Origin: Lithodes maja
Lineage: Eukaryota > Arthropoda > Malacostraca > Decapoda > Lithodidae
Assembly: GCA_037953745.1 (NCBI GenBank)
Contig: JBAKBP010003157.1
Span: 95,455 to 159,454 of the forward strand
Direction: 5' to 3'
DNA: 64,000 bases
Shown: piece after piece, positions 1-12,242 of the stretch
How positions within the stretch are numbered: the stretch's first letter is position 1
Layout of the letters: every line of letters begins with the position of its first letter
Translations under genes and position numbers: made by a program
The notes under the pieces: model-generated
The model's database searches: none
What the model was told of the DNA's origin: nothing
What the model saw: only the letters and a program-made list of their open reading frames with translations

Positions 1-1328
1 GGCATTGGTCCGATGATTCTTGGCTGCACAGCAATGCCGTTGACTCGATGCGATGTGCCCTCTCCACTAGTTGTCTCCTCCATGCGGTCTATGTTGTCCC
101 AGGCTAGAGTGGTGAAGACTCCCTGGTAGATGTTGCTTGGTAATGCCATGCCCGTCTGGGATCGCTCCAGCTTTTGGAGGCACTGTGCGGTGTCAATTTC
201 CTCAGCCTGTGTGTATGAAACACCATGGCCCAGTCGATTCAGGGTACGAATAAGTTCTGTGTTCCCAGTCAGAGACTTTACCGCGAAGGGCAGCATGATG
301 TACTTTGGTGGTTTGGTCTTGCCACCAGTGACGGTAAACACTAGATCACTGCCTAGGGAGGTAGTGAGACGTTCAACTCTGATGGCTGAGGATAATCAGT
401 ATTCCCTGTCAGAAAGGTTTGCAAAAACCTGATGACAGATTGTGGGATGATATCTTTGTCCTGTTTCACATCAGGTGGCCACGTTTGGTTGATTTTATTC
501 TGTTTTATTTCATTCCTCAGGAGTATAGCAGCTTTGGCAACCAATGCAACTGATTGAGCTCTCATAGCATCCAACTCAACCTGCAGAGCATGTGTTACTT
601 CAAAAGGTCACTCTTCGAGAGACTGTTACTGCACACTAGAAGTTTTCCGTTGTCATCAGGGCAGATGTGGATAGATTCTCCCAGCTCTTTTTCTATCTTG
701 CAATGTAGATTTTTCCTAGACGAATTGGTGACTATACTGATGCCATGACAGGACATTGATTCCTCAAATCGCTGCCTGAGGGTTGCCATGGGCACAATGT
801 CTTGGCAAGGGAGAAGTTGGCTCCTGATGTACGAAAAAAGCTCCTCATGAGCCTGTGTTTCTGTGTTTCTGCGGTCTTGTAATGATCATCAGCATTATCT
901 TCAGCATCAGCAAGTCCACTGCTTTCACCTGGCTTCCCTCTAGTGTAGGAGCGATAGCATGATCTGTGGTAGTGCCCTTCCGCTGCAACAAGCTCCCTGC
1001 TGGTGATTGACAGCATTCTATCATATAGCTTCTTGACAGCTGCATCTCGTATCCTACTGTCTGCCCGCAGCTCACAACACTTGATCATGTCTTTCCGGGT
1101 CTTTTGACCTTTAATGTACTTGCTGGTTTTGTCACAGAAAATACACTTCTCCTCAAGAACTCTCAACTTGCTTGGAGTAACGCGTGGTGGTCTGGCTGAA
1201 CTCCCTGCAGCCTGTAACTTTGGGACGTAGGCATCTAGTAGTTTCTTCATGGTGAAGATGCTCCTGCATTTCCTGTGGTACCAAACCCGAGGCACCTCCC
1301 CTTCAGGTGCTGTTCTTGCGAGGCCCAT
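1..1328 (-). pseudogene. Uncharacterised Cys/His-rich multicopy gene, decayed and cut by the window edge
   Basis: Reading leftward, four blocks in shifting frames form one protein-like path. The first (732-1328, 198 aa) has a CIFC pair followed about 60 residues later by HYHRSCYRSYTR, a Cys/His arrangement that could bind zinc. Continuations lie at 595-795 and 353-574. The last block runs from about 390 to position 1 and contains the phrases VTGGKTKPPKYI, LNRLGHGVSY, AWDNIDRMEE and GEGTSHRVNGIAVQP. I recognise these phrases from a family of long, multicopy, unnamed proteins found in fishes, cnidarians and other invertebrates. Its function is not known to me and the copy number suggests association with a mobile element. 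At least three frame changes (near 790, 590 and 370), with no clear splice sites, argue for a pseudogene. An intron-bearing gene is possible but less likely. The far end is missing. Confidence 0.55.
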
Positions 1329-1343
1329 GAGGTCAGCATGGTT

Positions 1344-1355
1344 ATAATAATAATA

Positions 1356-1386
<31 letters not shown>

Positions 1387-1389
1387 TAT
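1344..1389. repeat. (TAA)n microsatellite
   Basis: A run of TAA/ATA triplets of about 45 bp, immediately beyond the start of the decayed gene. It may be the tail or boundary of a retroposed copy. Confidence 0.85.
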
Positions 1390-2030
1390 TCAGTCAGCAA
1401 TTTACAGAGTTGGTACCACATAGTTTGTTACAAATATGACATGTACCAGCCTTGCATAATTCCAACTAAGGATAGCCCAATAAGGCCGTTAGGCGTATTT
1501 CCTTATATCCGCTGCCCTGACCAATGTCTTCCAGGAGTCCACGTCTCTGGGTGACACCAGCTCAGAGGTGTCATCGGTGCAGTGGATGGCACATTCCTCA
1601 GGTTCCATTCCTTGCCTTTTGGTTGGAATTTCAGTAGTTTCAGCAGCCATATCTCAGGTCACCAGATGTCTGCAACAGAAATAGAAAGTCAGGTGACAAC
1701 CGTTGATAGAATAGATTTTCTTATATCAATAAATATAATTTATCTATATGAATGGTTCTGTATCTGCTGGGCTTCTCTGCAACTGCAAATGGCACTTAAA
1801 TCATGAGTAATGACACAAAAATTATGAAATTTACAACATCGGAGACTGACCTTTTTTTCGCGTATGGCATTTACATAGGTCAAAATAGTGATTGCATCAT
1901 AACTACTATTAAGCTACTCCTCTGCAAAGGTTATCATACCAATAAATAATGTGGACATATATAGGAAAAAGAAAATAGCAACAAGAATTTGCCCACCCAG
2001 ATGATACCCGTCGATGGCCTGGCTCATGGA
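1390..2030. other. Unassigned stretch
   Basis: No protein longer than about 75 aa is open here and none resembles a known family. The composition is mixed and AT-leaning. I see no tandem structure and no terminal repeats. Confidence 0.5.
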
Positions 2031-4140
2031 CTATAACCCCTTGAAGATTATGACGCTTTTTGACAGTTTATTTTGGGTATCATCAGACGATATTATTCAA
2101 AGTTGGAATGGGATACGGACGGAAGAGGTTGATTAGGCCAGTCTTTGTCCATATAATCCCACAGATCCTTCCTGACCTATATATTTTTGTCTAATGAAAA
2201 CTAGAATTATACAAGTATCATAATGCATCAAGATCGTCACAGGGTTTATTTTCTGAGGAATATAAGTGTAACCGGTACTGGATAACACGTTGTAAGTTTT
2301 GACACAACAGGAACTTCACTTATTTATTCCCTACTATACATTCATATGCTATATGTTTCCTGTTAGTTAATTAATTAATTCGAGTACAGGTCTACACTAT
2401 TTTTCAATAGCTTTTTCCAGATCCATTCTCATATTAGCAGCTTGAAAATTATAAGACATTTTGACAACGTATTTTGGCCATCATTAGACGATCTTATACA
2501 ACTTAAGAAGGCGCTTGGCCCATCAAAATGAAAAATCTAACTATTAAATATGAATAAAAAACACCATCTGAGGAAGAGCACTGTATTGACAATGTTTCGC
2601 AGATAGCTTCATCAGGTCACTACTTTTCAAATACCGCTCTCTATTAAATATGTTACATTTTATAGCAGATGGATACAAAACATTTTATATCAACACTGAT
2701 CACATCTTCACGTGTGGTGAGCTGGTAAAGAGGAGAAGCGGGTGGATGTGGGGGCTGGGTGGTAGGGAGGGAGTCAGTAGGGTTGTTTTGTAATTTGCAA
2801 TGCCATATGGAGACTCAGTTATTGACAATGATATAGCATCTCTATTTCATTACGACGAAGCTTTATTTTTTATGAAGTGAACTACAAGGAAATTGTTTTC
2901 AGCTTAGGAAGGATCTGATTTAAGTCAAATGGGTTCAACCAATCTATTTATTCAAGCAGATCGTTCTCTAAGGTTCGCTGATCCAGAAGTAGGCACAGAT
3001 TCTGTCAGTAGGATTCCCAGTCCCAACTTCCAGGGGCTGATCCTCCCTACCCCTTTTGGAAAGAAGTGCTGGCTTCTGACTACTGACTGATTGACAGATC
3101 GTTCTTTAAGTCGAATATAATAGTCTGATATTAACATGAATGAAGTAAAAAACATGCTCTATGATATAAAGAGAGGGCTAACAACATATTGGTAGGATAT
3201 TCCAAATGTATTTTAGTATGATTAATGTTGTTGTGAAATATAAAAACATTTTATGAAGTTAGGGTAACGTAACATTGTCCATAACTGGAAAGTTTCATTA
3301 CATTACGTTACATTATACCGTCCAGTACCGATCCTGTTTGTGGTCTTTGGTTTCAGCTATAAGTAAACGATAATAAGAAGATAAGGAAACATATGAGGCA
3401 GCTACGGGGATCAATTTATATAATATACAGTATAACGTTCAATTTGGTAGACAGACTTCCGAAACTGAATAGAATCGTCATTGTCAGATTATAATATACG
3501 AGACGTCACCGGTACTAGATGGGTTAATAAACTCTAGCGCCACGCGATACTGAACTAATATGTAAAAACGTATTAAGAACAAGGAAGTCCAAATATCACG
3601 AAGCAAGTGAATAAGATGAAGGAATGATATGATGGGCCACAGTGGAAAGCATCCTCCCTTCCAGTACCAGCGATGTATTCTAAACTTTATTTCAGCAAAA
3701 TTGATCCTTTCAGTACAAGGACGTCTTTTAATTTTCATTATAGCTGAAGTTAGACGGTTTTATGCAGTCGAAGAAGGACCTACTTAATTCAGAGGGCATG
3801 TTGAGATCGTATTTCCACCTGTGAGACAAAGAGTTGCATTAAACAATACAGGAAATCCTCTAATGGTAGCCAGAGTATAACACAAGTAAGTCCTGGGTCT
3901 CAAGGGGTTAAGGGAATTTTATGAAGATTAAAATGGATATGTGGTAGCTAAAAGGATTAACTGGCATGGTTCGAGGCCATGTAATTGGCATAGGTCCTTC
4001 TTAAACTGAATAAAATAATCTAATAATAGTCAGAATATAATGAAAAGGATGTCACCCGTGCTGGATGGGATAACACTATTAACTCCCTCCACCATATTAT
4101 GTTCCAATAAGTCCAAGTTGGCGCTTGACAAGTATTTTGG
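2031..4140. repeat. Degenerate short dispersed repeats, no gene
   Basis: Several segments share diverged motifs built on CTTAAGNNG and an ATCATYAGACGAT-like core. They lie at about 2040-2125, 2450-2515, 3455-3540 and 3990-4140, with a related segment at about 26060-26160. Two of them share GACGTCACCGGTACTAGATGGGTT or a close variant. They look like old copies of one short non-autonomous element family. I cannot define exact termini and found no convincing reading frame in between. Confidence 0.35.
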
Positions 4141-5513
4141 GTCTTGAATTTGGCTCATGAGTGTTGTCGAAGCCTTACATTTTTCGCGATTTCCATCCAC
4201 CAGAATGCTGTTTATTGTGATGTATCATATATCAATGGAAAGAGGAATATTTATAGTACATGATAAAATAAAAACAAATGTAAATAAATCGAAATATGAA
4301 AGTGTAAATGAGTCCGGAATACAATTGTTTCCCATGCAATTGTCTTCACACCGTCCTAGCTCTAAATTGTGAGTGATGACCATATATATTTTTTTTGCTC
4401 AAATAATAGTATTTGTTCTCCTCTTTCCAAATCTGGAAACAGAAATTGTTTATCTTCAATAGTTCTCAAGCAGTGACCGAAAACAAAAAATATATGATTT
4501 TGATTTATATGGTTTATAACATTTTCAATTTATTTCGTTGCTACGAAGTGTATGGTTTTAAATTTAGGCTGTATGAATACGGCAAATAATGCTGATGAGT
4601 ATAAAACAAACTAGAAGTTCCTAGGACAAATACTTTTTGCGCTACGAATATTTGAAATGAAGAGCCAAAATGCGCATATTTACGCTTCACCCATCTCTGT
4701 TCCGGCGATGCTAGCCGGGTTCCGAGCTGTTCCCCACCTCGTGGTTGCGTTAGTTGCTCGGATACGTATATAACTGTATATATCACCGGAATCGGAAAAT
4801 TGTGCTCTTTCCAATGGTGAAAACCAAAATAATATAGCATAATTGGTTCGCGAGCTATGCACAATTGTTTCCATGCAATGACCGAAAAAAAAAAAATCTG
4901 ATTTTGATTGATATGGTTTATAACATTTTCGATTTATTTCGTTGCTACGAAGTGTATGGTTTTAAATTTAGGCTGAATGAATACGGCAAATAATGCTGAT
5001 GAGTATAAAACAAACTAGAAGTTCCTAGGACAAATACTTTTTGCGCTATGAATATTTGAAATGAAGAGCCAAAATGCGAATATTTACGCTTCACCCGTCT
5101 CTGTTCCGGCGATGCTAGCCGGGTTCCGAGCTGTTCCCCACCTCGTGGTTGAGTTATTTGGTCAGATACGTATATAACTGTATATATCACCGGAATCGGA
5201 AAATTGTGCTCTTTCCAATGGTGAAAACAAAAATAATATAGAGTAATTGGTTCGTGAGCTATGCGCAATTGTTTCCATGCATTGTTATTGTTATGAAAAT
5301 ATATGAGAATGTTTATACAGTTGTATATCTTTGCCACAATATACACCCTTTCCAACGAGAAGGGAAATGGCTCCTGGGTTGACACTGAAAAAACAAAATA
5401 AGAAAGCCAGGTAATATTCAGGTAATAAATTCAGAAATAATTCTATTGTACACGTAAATAAAATAAAGTAATGTATATATATATATAGTATATATATATA
5501 TATATATATATAC
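4141..5513 (+). repeat. Dispersed ~1-kb repeat, copy 1, with internal ~405-bp duplication
   Basis: This stretch is clearly homologous to 49086-50103. Both share the string order CGAAGCCTT, TTTATTGTGATGTATCATAT, CCGGAAT, GTTCTCAAGCAGTGACCG, AGGCTGTATGAATACGGC, GCTAGCCGGGTTCCGAGCTG, TTTCCATGCATTGTTATTG and AAGGGAAATGGCTCCTGGG. In copy 1 the section starting at TGACCG (4474-4878) is repeated in tandem (4879 to about 5282). The 49-kb copy has this section only once. Both copies end at a (TA)n tract. Short open frames inside are duplicated shadows without recognisable domains. It is probably a non-autonomous transposon or a degraded larger element of unknown class. Confidence 0.8.
5474..5512. repeat. 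(TA)n microsatellite
   Basis: A nearly pure TA tract, followed directly by ACAAGGTGTCAAAC. The same joint recurs at 62774-62790. Confidence 0.95.
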
Positions 5514-5595
5514 AAGGTGTCAAACAAAATATAAAGAATGGTAAATGGTAATGGTAATGTATGTGTGTGGATTATTTATATATATATTATATATA

Positions 5596-5597
<2 letters not shown>

Positions 5598-5663
<66 letters not shown>
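5598..5663. repeat. (TA)n microsatellite
   Basis: A pure TA tract of about 65 bp, followed by GGTGTCAAACC, again the short motif seen beside other TA tracts in this window. Confidence 0.95.
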
Positions 5664-5665
<2 letters not shown>

Positions 5666-5803
5666 TGTCAAACCAGAGAAATATGTGCAAATTTCCAAGC
5701 CACCCAAAGAGGTACTGCACTGGACTCGTTATTTTTTTAGAGTGGTTTCCCTAGGAGGCCTATATCCACTGTAGTGCAAAATGTAGTAGAAATTGATATG
5801 ATG

Positions 5804-5975
5804 TGATGATGATGATGATGGTGATGATGATGGGTGAATGAAGGTGGGTGAATGAAGGTGGGCCCCGAACCTCGGAAGTGATGATTGAATGAATGAATGA
5901 ATTATATATGGGGGGAGGGGGGTATAATGGGGGAAGAGGGGGAGGGTGTATAATGGGGGAGGGAGGGGGCATAAC
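5804..5975 (+). repeat. (GATGAT)n and G-run purine-rich stretch
   Basis: A short (GAT)n run is followed by two copies of GGTGGGTGAATGAA. Next come several runs of five or more G separated by GTATAAT-type spacers (about 5910-5970). The G runs have a spacing compatible with G-quadruplex formation on this strand. No gene is seen. Confidence 0.6.
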
Positions 5976-5996
5976 CTAGATAAATACATAAATACG

Positions 5997-5998
<2 letters not shown>

Positions 5999-6065
<67 letters not shown>
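5999..6065. repeat. (TA)n microsatellite
   Basis: A pure TA tract of about 65 bp that forms the left border of the 190-bp tandem array. Confidence 0.95.
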
Positions 6066-9000
6066 CAATCTACAATTAGAAAAATAAAATAGTTATATAT
6101 ACAAATATATAAATGAAACCCAATTATAAATAAAATAAAATGATAGGCTTATAAATAAAATAAATCAAAACTATAATAAATACAAATATTTATAAAATAA
6201 CTATATAAATACTTGATTATGGGCCCTGCCCTTGCTCTGGACCTAGGGGGTGGTCCCATTGACACCCTGGGGAACAGGAACAATAACAAAAACAAATATA
6301 TAAATGAAACAAAATTATAAATAAAATAAAATGATAGGCCTATAAAAATAAATAAAAACTAATAAATAAAAATATATATAAAATAACTATATAAATACTC
6401 GATTATGGGCCCTGCCCTTGCTCTGGACCTAGGGGGTGGTCCCATTGACACCCTGGGGAACAGGAACAATAACAAAAACAAATATATAAATGAAACAAAA
6501 TTATAAATAAAATAAAATGATAGGCCTATAAATAAAATAAATAAAACTATAATAAATAAAAATATATATAAAATAACTATATAAATACTCGATTATGGGC
6601 CTGCCCTTGCTCTGGACCTAGTGGGTGGTCCCATTGACACCCTGGGGAACAGGAACAATAACAAAAACAAATATATAAATGAAACAAAATTATAAATGAA
6701 ATAAAATGATAGGCCTATAAATAAAATAAATAAAAACTATAATAAATAAAAATATATATAAAATAACTATATAAATACTCGATTATGGGCCCTGCCCTTG
6801 CTCTGGACCTAGGGGGGTGGTCCCCATTGACACCCTGGGGAACAGGAACAATAACAAAAACAAATATATAAATGAAACAAAAATTATAAATAAAATAAAA
6901 TGATAGGCCTATAAATAAAATAAATAAAAACTATAATAAATAAAAATATATATAAAATAACTATATAAATACTCGATTATGGGCCCTGCCCTTGCTCTGG
7001 ACCTAGGGGGTGGTCCCATTGACACCCTGGGGAACAGGAACAATAACAAAAACAAATATATAAATGAAACAAAATTATAAATAAAATAAAAATGAATAGG
7101 CCTATAAATAAAATAAATAAAAACTATAATAAGTAAAAATATATATAAAATAACTATATAAATACTCGATTATGGGCCCTGCCCTTGCTCTGGACCTAGG
7201 GGGTGGTCCCATTGACACCCTGGGGAACAGGAACAATAACAAAAACAAATATATAAATGAAACAAAATATAAATAAAATAAAATGATAGGCCTATAAATA
7301 AAATAAATAAAAACTATAATAAATAAAAATATATATAAAATAACTATATAAATACTCGATTATGGGCCCTGCCCTTGCTCTGGACCTAGGGGGTGGTCCC
7401 ATTGACACCCTGGGGAACAGGAACAATAACAAAAACAAATATATAAATGAAACAAAATTATAAATAAAATAAAATGATAGGCCTATAAATAAAATAAATA
7501 AAAACTATAATAAATAAAAATATATATAAAATAACTATATAAATACTCGATTATGGGCCCTGCCCTTGCTCTGGACCTAGGGGGTGGTCCATTGACACCC
7601 TGGGGAACAGGAACAATAACAAAAACAAATATATAAATGAATCAAAATTATAAATAAAATAAAGTGATAGGCCTATAAATAAAATAAATAAAAACTATAA
7701 TAAATAAAAATATATATAAAATAACTATATAAATACTCGATTATGGGCCCTGCCCTTGCTCTGGACCTAGGGGGTGGTCCCATTGACACCCTGGGGAACA
7801 GGAACAATAACAAAAACAAATATATAAATGAAACAAAATTATAAATAAAATAAAATGATAGGCCTATAAAATAAAATAAATAAAAACTATAATAAATAAA
7901 AATATATATAAAATAACTATATAAATACTCGATTATGGGCCCTGCCCTTGCTCTGGACCTAGGGGGTGGTCCCATTGACACCCTGGGGAACAGGAACAAT
8001 AACAAAAACAAATATATAAATGAAACAAAATTATAAAAAAAATAAAATGATAGGCCTATAAATAAAATAAATAAAAACTATAATAAATAAAAATATATAT
8101 AAAATAACTATATAAATACTCGATTATGGGCCCTGCCCTTGCTCTGGACCTAGGGGGTGGTCCCATTGACACTCTGGGGAACAGGAACAATAACAAAAAC
8201 AAATATATAAATGAAACAAAATTATAAATAAAATAAAATGATAGGCCTATAAATAAAATAAATAAAACTATAATAAATAAAAATATATATAAAATAACTA
8301 TATAAATACTCGATTATGGGCCCTGCCCTTGCTCTGGACCTAGGGGGTGGTCCCATTGACACCCTGGGGAACAGGAACAATAACAAAAACAAATATATAA
8401 ATGAAACAAAATTATAAAAAAAATAAAATGATAGGCCTATAAATAAAATAAATAAAACTATAATAAATAAAAATATATATAAAATAACTATATAAATACT
8501 CGATTATGGGCCCTGCCCTTGCTCTGGACCTAGGGGGTGGTCCCATTGACACCCTGGGGAACAGGAACAATAACAAAAACAAATATATAAATGAAACAAA
8601 ATTATAAATAAAATAAAATGATAGGCCTATAAATAAAATAAATAAAAACTATAATAAATAAAAATATATATAAAATAAACTATATAAATACTCCGATTAT
8701 GGGCCCTGCCCTTGCCTCTGGACCTAGGGGGTGGTCCCATTGACACCCTGGGGAACAGGAACAATAACAAAAAACAAATATATAAAATGAAACAAAATTA
8801 TAAAATAAAATAAAATGATAGGCCTATAAATAAAATAAATAAAAACTATAATAAATAAAAATATATATAAAATAACTATATAAATACTCGATTATGGGCC
8901 CTGCCCTTGCTCTGGACCTAGGGGGTGGTCCCATTGACACCCTGGGGAACAGGAACAATAACAAAAACAAATATATAAATGAAACAAAATTATAAATAAA

Positions 9001-9402
9001 ATAAAATGATAGGCCTATAAATAAAATAAATAAAAACTATAATAAATAAAAATATATATAAAATAACTATATAAATACTCGATTATGGCCCTGCCCTTGC
9101 TCTGGACCTAGGGGTGGTCCCATTGACACCCTGGGGAACAGGAACAATAACAAAAACAAATATATAAATGAAACAAAATTATAAATAAAATAAAATGATA
9201 GGCCTATAAATAAAATAAATAAAAAACTATAATAAATAAAAAATATATATAAAATAACTATATAAATACTCGTTTATGGGCCCTGCCCTTGCTCTGGACC
9301 TAGGGGGTGGTCTCATTGACACCCTGGGGAACAGGAACAATAACAAAAACAAATATATAAATGAAACAAAATAATAAATAAAATAAAATGATAGGCCTAT
9401 AA
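6066..9402 (+). repeat. Tandem array of 17 copies of a ~190-bp unit
   Basis: The anchor GGGCCCTGCCCTTGCTCTGG begins at 6221, 6407, 6597, 6787, 6981, 7174, 7364, 7555, 7745, 7937, 8128, 8318, 8508, 8701, 8896, 9087 and 9278. Spacings are 186 to 195 bp. The first or edge copies are the most diverged; internal copies differ mainly by single-base indels in homopolymers. Each unit has a GC-rich block ending in CCCTGGGGAACAGGAACAAT. The rest is an AT-rich block dominated by AAATAAA and TATATA. The last unit is cut after ATAGGCCTATAA and joins the CCA array. A related single unit occurs at 62903-63100. Minus-strand open frames in the array are artefacts of the repeat. Confidence 0.95.
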
Positions 9403-9410
9403 CCGGTTAT

Positions 9411-10043
9411 CTCCTCCACCACCACCACCACCACCACCATCTCCACCACCACCCCGACCATCACCATCACCACCACCACCACCTCCACCACCATCTCCAC
9501 CACCACCCCCACCATCTCCACCACCACCATCTCCACCACCACCATCTCCACCACCACCACCACCATCTCCACCACCACCACCACCACCACCATCTCCACC
9601 ACCACACCACCACCACCACCACCACCCCGACCATCACCACCATCTCCACCACCACCACCACCATCTCCACCACCACCACCACCATCACCATCATCACCAC
9701 CACCACCACCATCACCACCACCACCACCACCATCTCCCACCACCATCTCCACCACCACCACCACCACCATCTCCACCACCACCACCACTACCACCATCTC
9801 CACCACCATCTCCACCACCACCACCACCCCGACCATCACCACCACCACCACCACCATCACCACCACCACCACCACCATCTCCACCATCTCCACCACCACC
9901 ACCACCATCTCCACCACCACCATCTCCACCACCACCACCACCATCTCCACCACCACCACCACCATCACCACCATCTCCACACCACCACCACCACCACCAC
10001 CATCTCCACCACCACCACCATCTCCACCACCACCACCACCACC
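9411..10043. repeat. (CCA)n-type compound minisatellite
   Basis: About 630 bp of CCACCACCA broken by CATCTC, CCCGACC and CATCAC variants, organised as loose 12- to 30-bp units. The long minus-strand frames here encode only runs of Val, Gly or Trp and are not genes. Confidence 0.95.
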
Positions 10044-10140
10044 AAAAATGTTGACTGTACTTACTCACACTGCTGAGATCCCTCGTGGCCACCAAGCCGT
10101 ATATGTAGAGTGCTTTTTGCCCATAAAAAACTTACCTCCC

Positions 10141-10213
10141 AAGCACTTTCCACCAATAAATTATCGAGCAAAAATGCAAGCACTTTCCACCACTAAATTA
10201 TCGAGCAAAAATG
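10141..10213. repeat. 37-bp tandem duplication
   Basis: AAGCACTTTCCACCA to GAGCAAAAATGC is present twice in direct succession with one substitution. Confidence 0.85.
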
Positions 10214-10240
10214 CACAGGGCTGAGGGAGCATGGCGACAT

Positions 10241-10600
10241 ATGCTCGACCAGTAATGAAAGTTTTTTCACTAAGAAACACTAATACAAGGTAAGATACAC
10301 TACTTGAACGGATAAATAGCAATATAATTGACTGATATTTATATGAAAGTGTTCCACAAACAAGCAAAACGTTTGGCAAAAAGCATGGCCCCTCCCTCCA
10401 CCACCTTGGTCACGTAGCCTACACCAGAGAATGCTCGACCAGTAATAAAAGTGTTTTCACTATAAACACTTATACAAGTAAAATACACTACTTCAAGTGA
10501 TAAATAGCAATATAATTGAACTCAATATGGTATGAAAGTGATCCACAAACAAGCGAAACCATGGCCCCTCGTGGAGCCCACCTTGGTCACATACACCAGA
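10241..10600. repeat. Tandem duplication of ~170-190 bp
   Basis: Two adjacent copies (10241-10430 and 10431-10600) both start ATGCTCGACCAGTAAT and both end in a CCTTGGTCAC...ACACCAGA segment. They have diverged by substitutions and small indels. No coding sequence is recognised. Confidence 0.75.
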
Positions 10601-10942
10601 CTAGCAAAACACTTCACTAACATGGTTTTTATACCCTAAACAAGAATAACACAATAATCCATCGATAACCCAACGATATAGCACTTCGTTTGGGTTATAT
10701 TAGGGCGGTAATATCAGCCAGGCTGGGCAAAATGGAGGCCCCTTGGTTTAAAGGGCCAGACACACCCACCTACTAGGCTGACTGATGGGAAGAAACTGAC
10801 TCTCTCTACCACCGCGGGGCCCTCACAGGGACGCTAGGGGGTTGCTAGATTTTTCCACATGTACATCTAACTTATCGGACTTACCAGCCAAAAAACCGGC
10901 TCAATTGCGTCATAAACTTATTTTCTAGCAATATAATAAGTC
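10601..10942. other. Unassigned stretch
   Basis: No open frame or repeat that I can name. It includes a GC-richer part near 10700-10850. This stretch leads into the paired palindromes. Confidence 0.4.
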
Positions 10943-11008
10943 CATATGACGCGATCGCGTCATATGTGTTTTTGGTTCACTCTGCCATATGACGCGATCG
11001 CGTCATAT
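10943..11008. other. Two perfect GC-cored palindromes, 44 bp apart centre to centre
   Basis: The core TGACGCGATCGCGTCA occurs twice within perfect palindromes of 24 bp (10943-10966) and 22 bp (10987-11008). They are separated by 20 bp. A partial match, AATTGCGTCATAA, lies about 35 bp upstream near 10901. Each palindrome contains two TGACG half-sites, which resemble CREB/ATF-type binding half-sites, and CpG-rich centres. Whether this is a regulatory site, a transposon sub-terminal motif or chance is unknown. Confidence 0.6.
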
Positions 11009-11344
11009 ATGTCTGGGAGAGTTAAGGAAGATCTGTGTAAGTCAAACATGTCGGTTGAGATAGTTTGTAACCCTTTGAATCCCAGAAGTTTGAATAGGAT
11101 TCCCTAATTTGAAAAAAAAAGAAAAAAAATCCTCTAGTGCTAGCAAAAACAAAACGAAAATAAAGAGTTTGTATTGAAGGTGTTATGTTCCATGAAAGCG
11201 AATTTTACAGAGGAGGAAGACATTACGCTAAGGTACGTAAAGGGAAATGGGTCTCCTAATACTCCCATATCCCCACAATAGAAAAGAAAAAATGCACAAA
11301 GATAAATTTCTATTACTGTTCTAAACTGCCCTAAAAAAGAGCCG

Positions 11345-11831
11345 TTAACACCTTATGAGCGGCCTATGCGGTTTATTTATATGTACCGCCCAGCGGGGTG
11401 TTTTAGCCAAAATAGGGCTGTTTACGTGATCATTTTCATGCCTAAATAAGACCCAGAACGTAAAACAAGTATCTATCCCTGAAAGGGCATAAACAGAGCT
11501 TTCGAATGACACCATAACGATCCTTTTATGATGGCTAGTTTTCTTGCAATAACCGTGCAACGCGAGTGCAAAAAGCATGTAATTAGGCACTTTCCCCATA
11601 CAATTCCGTATATAGCGAGTGAGAGAGGGAGGGAGGAGGTGGGATTCGTGTCAGTAGGTTCGCCGCGGTGGTCTGGAGCAGTCATACACTCGCTACTCTC
11701 CTGCCACCACTTGTCTCTCTCTCTCAGCAACATTACGTGCTGAAATTGCCACACGATATATGTCGAGCACCGCCACATAGTCCAGCTTTATTTAACTCGA
11801 CTTATGTTGCTCGCCGCTAATTAAGGGTTAA
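11345..11831 (-). mobile_element. TTAA-bounded MITE, piggyBac-like, copy 1
   Basis: The element is bounded by TTAA at 11345-11348 and 11828-11831. The termini are inverted: TTAACACCTTATGAGCGGC at one end and, as reverse complement, TTAACCCTTAATTAGCGGC at the other. It has homologues at 14319-14808 (opposite orientation) and 21330-21812 (same orientation as this copy). Shared internal landmarks include CCCTGAAAGGGC, ATGACACCA and ACATTACGTGCT. TTAA target duplications are diagnostic of piggyBac transposases. At 487 bp it has no coding capacity, so it must be moved by an enzyme supplied elsewhere. Confidence 0.7.
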
Positions 11832-12242
11832 AATCCGTTAATGCCAGCTAAAGGATCTTAGCATTTGTATTTTGAAACTGCCAGACTCCTGTAATCTCGC
11901 ATTGTGAACACGCCCAATAAAGGCTTTGGGCAGTTTTAATAGCGTACGATTCGGAAAAAAAAGGAATTGTTTTTATTGTTCTCTATAGGCAACTGGTATG
12001 GGGAACAATAGAGATTCAGGTTTATGTGTAGCCATTGAGAAAGGAAAAGGGGAAAGAGGGAAGGAAGGTATAGTAGCAAACACTACAAGGGATTACCAAG
12101 GAAAGCAAGCAGCAAAAGCTCTTATGATCCACACTAGGCTACTTAGTCAAGGGTAAGGAATGGGTTCCTTTGAGAAGTAATTACTTAAGCACAATTGCAG
12201 TCAGTTGGGAGTTAAGACACTGGTTTTTTTTTTTCTTTCTAT
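11832..12242. other. Unassigned stretch
   Basis: No open frame, tandem array or terminal repeat recognised between the MITE and the LINE tail. Confidence 0.4.

Noticed and set aside
5520..5774. Ile-Tyr repeat frames around TA tracts (also at 15006-15279, 15882-16076, 62574-62963)
   Set aside because: Low-complexity translation of TA microsatellites.
6066..9402. Possible CRISPR-like array (regular repeats)
   Set aside because: The whole 190-bp unit repeats, with no unique spacers between short repeats, and the context is eukaryotic. It is a satellite-type tandem array.
9300..10095. Long minus-strand frames of 88 to 226 codons made of Val, Gly, Asp or Trp runs
   Set aside because: They are translations of the CCA-type minisatellite in its three frames, with no unique sequence apart from the edges.
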